From NCBI RefSeq assembly GCF_000633535.1, contig NZ_AYMR01000005.1, positions 1 through 64,000 of the forward strand: a stretch of 64,000 nucleotides of DNA. Direction: 5' to 3'. A program made the position numbers and the translations under genes. Positions 60,294 through 64,000 of this stretch are shown piece by piece. The notes under the pieces are model-generated. The model saw nothing but the letters and a program-made list of their open reading frames with translations, had not been told where the DNA came from and made no database searches. The DNA is from Leifsonia aquatica H1aii (GTDB lineage: Bacteria > Actinomycetota > Actinomycetes > Actinomycetales > Microbacteriaceae). Numbering within the stretch: the stretch's first letter is position 1; each line of letters starts with the position of its first letter.

Positions 60294-61385
60294 GTGAGTA
60301 AGGCCGACCTCGACAAACAGCCCGCCCAGGTCGCCGCCATGTTCGATGAGGTGTCGACCCACTACGACCGGACCAATACGGTCCTGTCGGTGGGGAACGC
60401 ATCCCTCTGGCGTGTGGCGACGACGCGTGCCGTCGGTCCGCGCGCCGGCGAGAGGATCCTCGACGTGGCGGCCGGCACCGGGACGTCCAGCGCCTCGCTC
60501 GCCCGGAACGGTGCGAGCGTCGTCGCCGCCGACTTCTCCGAGGGGATGATCGAGGTCGGGCGCCGCCGTCAGGCCGACAATCCGTACGTCACCTTCGTGC
60601 AGGCGGACGCGACCCGGCTGCCGTTCGAGGACGAGTCGTTCGACGCCGTCACCATCTCGTTCGGGCTGCGCAACATCGTCGACCCGCGCGCCGCGCTCGC
60701 CGAGTTCTACCGCGTCACCAAGCCGGGCGGCCGCGTCGTGATCTGCGAGTTCTCCCACCCCCCGGTCGCGCTGATCCGCGCGGGATACAGCGCCTACCTC
60801 AAGTACGGCATGCCGGTGCTCGCCAGACTCGCGAGCTCGAACCCGGCCGCGTACGAGTACCTGATGGACTCCATCCAGGCGTGGCCGGCCCAGCCGGAAC
60901 TCGCGACCTGGCTGCGCGACGCCGGCTACGAGTCCGTCGCCTGGCGCAATCTGACGGCCGGCATCGTCGCCTTGCACCGAGGCCGCAAGCCCGTGCGTGC
61001 GCAGGCAGCGCCCATCGAGGCGGCGCCCGTCGTGGACGAGCCCGCTGCTGCGAAGCCCGCTGCTGCGAAGACTGCTGCGGCGAAGCCCACTGCTGCGAAG
61101 ACTGCTGCTGCGAAGCCTGCTGCTGCGAAGACGCCCGCCGCCAAACCTGCTGCTGCGAAGACGCCCGCCGCCAAACCCGCTGCCGCGAAGCCTGCTGCCG
61201 CGAAGCCTGCGGCCAAGCCCGCCGCTGCGAAGCCGGAGCCCGCGAAGCCGACAGCAGCGAAGCCGGCTGCAGCCAAGCCGCCGGCAGCCAAGAAGACCAC
61301 GACCGCGGCGAAGCCGACCGCACCGGCGAAGCCGGCGGCCGACGGAACGTCCTCGACACCTTCCGTCCCATCCAAGGGGGAGTAG
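60294..61385 (+). CDS. menG: Demethylmenaquinone methyltransferase with long Ala/Lys/Pro-rich tail
   Basis: A 363-residue protein. Residues 1 to ~230 are a complete MenG/UbiE enzyme: FDEVSTHYDRTNTVLSVG, ILDVAAGTGTSSASLARNGA (SAM site), DAVTISFGLRNIVDPRAALAEFYRVTKPGG and YEYLMDSIQAWPAQPELATWL. It methylates demethylmenaquinone. The remaining ~125 residues are repeats of AAAKP/AAAKT type with over 25 lysines, like histone H1 or mycobacterial HupB/HBHA tails. Its DNA uses many GCT codons, unlike the enzyme part. I prefer GTG 60294, 6 nt after TAAGCT, over GTG 60291. It overlaps the next gene by 1 nt. Confidence 0.93.
   Translation: MSKADLDKQPAQVAAMFDEVSTHYDRTNTVLSVGNASLWRVATTRAVGPRAGERILDVAAGTGTSSASLARNGASVVAADFSEGMIEVGRRRQADNPYVTFVQADATRLPFEDESFDAVTISFGLRNIVDPRAALAEFYRVTKPGGRVVICEFSHPPVALIRAGYSAYLKYGMPVLARLASSNPAAYEYLMDSIQAWPAQPELATWLRDAGYESVAWRNLTAGIVALHRGRKPVRAQAAPIEAAPVVDEPAAAKPAAAKTAAAKPTAAKTAAAKPAAAKTPAAKPAAAKTPAAKPAAAKPAAAKPAAKPAAAKPEPAKPTAAKPAAAKPPAAKKTTTAAKPTAPAKPAADGTSSTPSVPSKGE
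61050..61350. repeat. Low-complexity repeat encoding the MenG tail
   Basis: Irregular tandem units of 12-21 nt such as GCTGCTGCGAAG and GCCCGCCGCCAAACC. All stay in frame and encode AAAK(P/T). The GCT-rich triplets are unusual for this genome, so replication slippage probably generated the array. Confidence 0.85.
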
Positions 61386-62464
61386 TGCCACGAAGTGTTC
61401 CTGCGGTGCGCCGTCCGGCATCGGTGTCCAGCCAGCTGGGCCTGACCGAACGGATCTTCGCACGCGGTGAGGACCGCGCTCTCGCCGCCGCGATCGACGA
61501 CGGACTCGTGCAGATCGAGGACGGCCTGCGCTCCCAGATGCGGTTCGCCGACGACCTGGCCGACGTCACCGCCCGTTACCTGCTCGAGGCCGGCGGCAAG
61601 CGGGTGCGACCGATGCTCACGCTGCTCGCGGCCCAGCTCGGCCGCGGCACCACCCCGCAGGTGCTGCAGGCCGCCCAGGCGGTCGAGATCACGCACCTCG
61701 CCTCGCTGTACCACGACGACGTCATGGACGACTCGCAGATGCGCCGCGGCGTGCCCAGCGCGCAGTTCGTGTGGGGCAACTCCGTCGCCGTGCTCACCGG
61801 CGATCTGCTCTTCGCGCGTGCGAGCAAGCTCGTCTCCGCGCTGGGCGAGCGTGCCATCCAGCTGCAGGCCGACACGTTCGAGCGGCTGTGCCTCGGCCAG
61901 CTGCACGAGACCATCGGCCCTCGCGACGGCGAGGACCCGATCGCCCACTACATCACGGTGCTGGAGGACAAGACCGGCTCCCTGATCGCGGTCGCCGCCC
62001 AGATGGGCGTGGTCTTCTCCGGCGCCGACGAGAGCTACGAGCAGCCCGTGGTCACGTTCGGCGAGAAGATCGGCGTCGCGTTCCAGATCATCGACGACGT
62101 CATCGACCTCTCGGCCAAGGGCGTCGAAGAGACGGGCAAGACCCCGGGCAACGACCTGCGTGCCGGTGTCGCGACCCTCCCCGTGCTCCGCCTGCGCGAA
62201 CGGGCCGCCAGCGACCCCTCCGCGGCCGAGCTGCTCGAGCGCCTCGAGCGCGACGTGATCGGCACCGCGGACGAAGGCCCGGTCACCCCGCAGGCCACCG
62301 CCGCGATCGCCGCCCTGCGCGAACACGAGGTCACCCACCAGACCCTGGAGGAGGCCCACCGGTGGGCGCGCGAGGCCGTCGAGGCGCTCGGACCGCTGCC
62401 GGACGGCCCCGTCAAGAAGGCGCTCGTCCGATTCGCGGACACGATCGTCGAACGCTCCAGCTGA
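61385..62464 (+). CDS. Long-chain polyprenyl diphosphate synthase
   Basis: A 359-residue trans-prenyltransferase that builds the menaquinone side chain. The first Asp-rich motif is LYHDDVMDDSQMRRG and the second is QIIDDVIDL, and GGKRVRPMLTLL supplies the diphosphate-binding residues. Two small-to-medium residues before the first motif (ASLYHDD) leave a long product channel, fitting C35-C50. GTG start with AAGGGGGA, overlapping the menG stop by 1 nt. Product length is an estimate. Confidence 0.93.
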   Translation: MPRSVPAVRRPASVSSQLGLTERIFARGEDRALAAAIDDGLVQIEDGLRSQMRFADDLADVTARYLLEAGGKRVRPMLTLLAAQLGRGTTPQVLQAAQAVEITHLASLYHDDVMDDSQMRRGVPSAQFVWGNSVAVLTGDLLFARASKLVSALGERAIQLQADTFERLCLGQLHETIGPRDGEDPIAHYITVLEDKTGSLIAVAAQMGVVFSGADESYEQPVVTFGEKIGVAFQIIDDVIDLSAKGVEETGKTPGNDLRAGVATLPVLRLRERAASDPSAAELLERLERDVIGTADEGPVTPQATAAIAALREHEVTHQTLEEAHRWAREAVEALGPLPDGPVKKALVRFADTIVERSS

Positions 62465-62483
62465 TTCACGAAGGACGCAACCT

Positions 62484-63866
62484 ATGACCAAACTCCGACT
62501 GGCCATCGTGGGCGCCGGGCCCGCCGGCATCTACGCCGCGGACATCCTGCTCAAAGCCGAACGCGGCTTCGACGTGTCGATCGACCTGTTCGAGCAGCTC
62601 CCGGCTCCCTATGGCCTGGTCCGGTACGGCGTGGCTCCCGACCACCCGCGGATCAAGGGCATCATCACCGCCCTCCGCGACGTGCTCGACCGCGGAGACA
62701 TCCGCATCTTCGGCAACGTGACCTTCGGCACCGACATCACCCTCGACGACCTGAAGCGCCACTACAACGCAGTGATCTTCTCCACCGGCGCGGTGCGCGA
62801 CGCCGGCCTCGACATCCCGGGCATCGACCTGAAGGGGTCGTACGGCGCCGCGGAGTTCGTCAGCTGGTTCGACGGGCACCCCGACGTACCGCGCACCTGG
62901 CCGCTCGAGGCGCAGTCCGTCGCGGTCATCGGCAACGGCAACGTGGCGCTCGACGTCTCGCGCATCCTGGCCAAGCACGCCGAGGACCTGCTGCCGACCG
63001 AGATCCCGGACAACGTGTTCGAGATCCTCAAGGACTCGCCGGTCACCGACGTGCACGTGTTCGGCCGTCGCGGCCCGGCCCAGGTGAAGTTCACCCCGCT
63101 GGAGCTGCGCGAGCTCGGCGAGCTGCGCGATGTCGACATGATCGTCCACGACGAGGACTTCGACTACGACGAGCAGTCGAAGGACGCCATCGCCAGCAAC
63201 AAGCAGGTCATGGTGATCGACCGGGTGCTGCAGCAGTGGCGGCAGCGCGAGGTGGGGTCGGCCTCCCGGCGCCTGCACCTGCAATTCTACGCCAAGCCTC
63301 TCGAGGTCGTCGCCGACGAGGACGGTCGCGTGCGCGCCTTCCGTTACGAGCGCACCGAGCCGGATGGCGAGGGCGGAGTGCGCGGGACCGGCGAGATCCG
63401 CGAGGTCGAGATCCAGGCCCTCTATCGCGCGGTCGGCTACTTCGGATCACCGCTGCCGGAGATCCCGTTCGACGCCGAGCACGGTGTCATCCCGAACCAC
63501 GAGGGCCAGGTGCTCCGCGCCGAGGACAACGAGCGCATGTACGGCGTCTACGCAACGGGGTGGATCAAGCGCGGGCCGGTCGGCCTCATCGGGCACACCA
63601 AGTCCGATGCGATGGAGACCATCAAGCACGTGATCAACGATCAGGGCAACTGGTGGTCCCCGGCCGATCCGGAGGAGGCGTCCGTGGACGCGCTCCTGCG
63701 TGAGCGCGGCGTGGAGTACACCGATCTCGACGGGTGGCACAACCTGGACGAGCACGAGCAGGCCCTGGGCTCCGAGCGCGGGCGTGCCCGGATCAAGGTC
63801 GTGCCGCGCGACGAGATGGTGCGGGTCTCGAACCGGACCGCCGTTTCCGCCTCGTCGGAGGACTGA
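62484..63866 (+). CDS. fprA: Ferredoxin/adrenodoxin-type NADP+ reductase
   Basis: A 460-residue flavoprotein like mycobacterial FprA and mitochondrial adrenodoxin reductase. FAD site: LAIVGAGPAGIYAADILLKAE. YGLVRYGVAPDHPRIKGI is the signature loop. NADP site: SVAVIGNGNVALDVSRILA. YATGWIKRGPVGLIGHTKSDAMETI is the C-terminal FAD contact. It passes electrons from NADPH to ferredoxin. It follows the polyprenyl synthase gene by 19 nt, and the linkage to menaquinone genes is typical of actinobacteria. Confidence 0.95.
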   Translation: MTKLRLAIVGAGPAGIYAADILLKAERGFDVSIDLFEQLPAPYGLVRYGVAPDHPRIKGIITALRDVLDRGDIRIFGNVTFGTDITLDDLKRHYNAVIFSTGAVRDAGLDIPGIDLKGSYGAAEFVSWFDGHPDVPRTWPLEAQSVAVIGNGNVALDVSRILAKHAEDLLPTEIPDNVFEILKDSPVTDVHVFGRRGPAQVKFTPLELRELGELRDVDMIVHDEDFDYDEQSKDAIASNKQVMVIDRVLQQWRQREVGSASRRLHLQFYAKPLEVVADEDGRVRAFRYERTEPDGEGGVRGTGEIREVEIQALYRAVGYFGSPLPEIPFDAEHGVIPNHEGQVLRAEDNERMYGVYATGWIKRGPVGLIGHTKSDAMETIKHVINDQGNWWSPADPEEASVDALLRERGVEYTDLDGWHNLDEHEQALGSERGRARIKVVPRDEMVRVSNRTAVSASSED

Positions 63867-63934
63867 GCCCCGGGCGACGTGGGCACGACACGTCGGGAGT
63901 AGGCGTCCGCGACGCGACCTGGCACGCTGGGAGG

Positions 63935-64000
63935 ATGACGCGAGCGCAGGAGTGGCGACCGGATGTGCTCGGCGAGCCGTTCGAGCAGCTGACCCTGCCG
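63935..64000 (+). CDS. Start of an alpha/beta hydrolase gene (cut by the window end)
   Basis: Twenty-two codons are visible: MTRAQEWRPDVLGEPFEQL then TLP. An ATG directly behind GGGAGG and the start TRxxEWRPDVLGxxFEQLTL match alpha/beta-fold hydrolases that often follow fprA in actinobacteria. The rest lies outside the window. Confidence 0.6.
   Translation, partial: MTRAQEWRPDVLGEPFEQLTLP

Overview
The window is about 64 kb of roughly 70% G+C chromosomal DNA from an actinobacterium. Several features point to Microbacteriaceae, and Leifsonia or a close relative would fit. These are a BldC-type excisionase-like regulator next to the 32-residue ribosomal protein bS22, menaquinone genes (menF, menG, polyprenyl synthase) next to an FprA-type ferredoxin-NADP reductase, many GTG starts, and many genes whose start codon lies 6-7 nt after a TAnnnT box (leaderless transcripts). 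I see no tRNA, rRNA, CRISPR, insertion sequence or phage gene. The genus is an inference; the class is well supported.

Layout. 0-12.5 kb: a 14-helix exporter, small enzymes, an asymmetric heterodimeric ABC exporter, a cysteine-free IscA-like protein divergent from a formylglycine-generating enzyme, a DJ-1/PfpI protein, an aldo/keto reductase, and a TetR/MFS pair with two palindromic operators. 12.6-16.4 kb: oligopeptidase B and a FUSC membrane protein carrying a 15-bp in-frame tandem repeat. 16.4-22.5 kb: a seven-gene leftward operon with an amino-acid-type ABC importer, asparaginase, CutC and a ROK sugar kinase. It diverges from a rightward operon (22.6-26.6 kb) of a ROK repressor, a Gfo/Idh oxidoreductase and a GH13 alpha-glucosidase. 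26.6-30.8 kb: SRPBCC protein, TetR, class A penicillin-binding protein and MarR. 31-40.7 kb: a glycan-use locus (GH54 arabinofuranosidase with ricin lectin repeats, LacI repressor, GH2, GH1 and a sugar ABC importer). Three near-identical 18-bp operators tie its two transcription units together. 40.8-50 kb: GNAT, PadR with its operator, a DrrAB-type ABC exporter, a receiver-less OmpR-type DNA-binding protein with an upstream leaderless cysteine-rich mini-ORF, upp, tadA, a class I amidotransferase, a CDF metal exporter, proC and an AbiEi/DUF559-like protein. 50-56 kb: KtrAB-type potassium uptake, ArsR, BldC-like, bS22, glutaredoxin-like, Dabb, two tandem paralogous GntR regulators and a small membrane protein. 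56-64 kb: a membrane-anchored alpha/beta-hydrolase, PPK2 polyphosphate kinase, menF, and the menG-polyprenyl synthase-fprA cluster. Here MenG carries a long histone-like Ala/Lys/Pro tail. The window ends inside an alpha/beta hydrolase gene.

Most notable signals. (1) A 34-codon leaderless ORF ending in a CC..C motif lies in the otherwise empty leader upstream of the orphan OmpR-type regulator. A second, 11-codon ORF with a CC pair precedes a strong hairpin upstream of marR. Both resemble the polycysteine attenuator ORFs known from mycobacteria, but sit in front of regulators. (2) Two families of dispersed palindromic repeats lie at gene 3' ends. (3) The divergent pair CDF/proC has interlocked -10 boxes in one 10-bp palindrome. 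(4) A complete LacI regulon can be read directly from the sequence.
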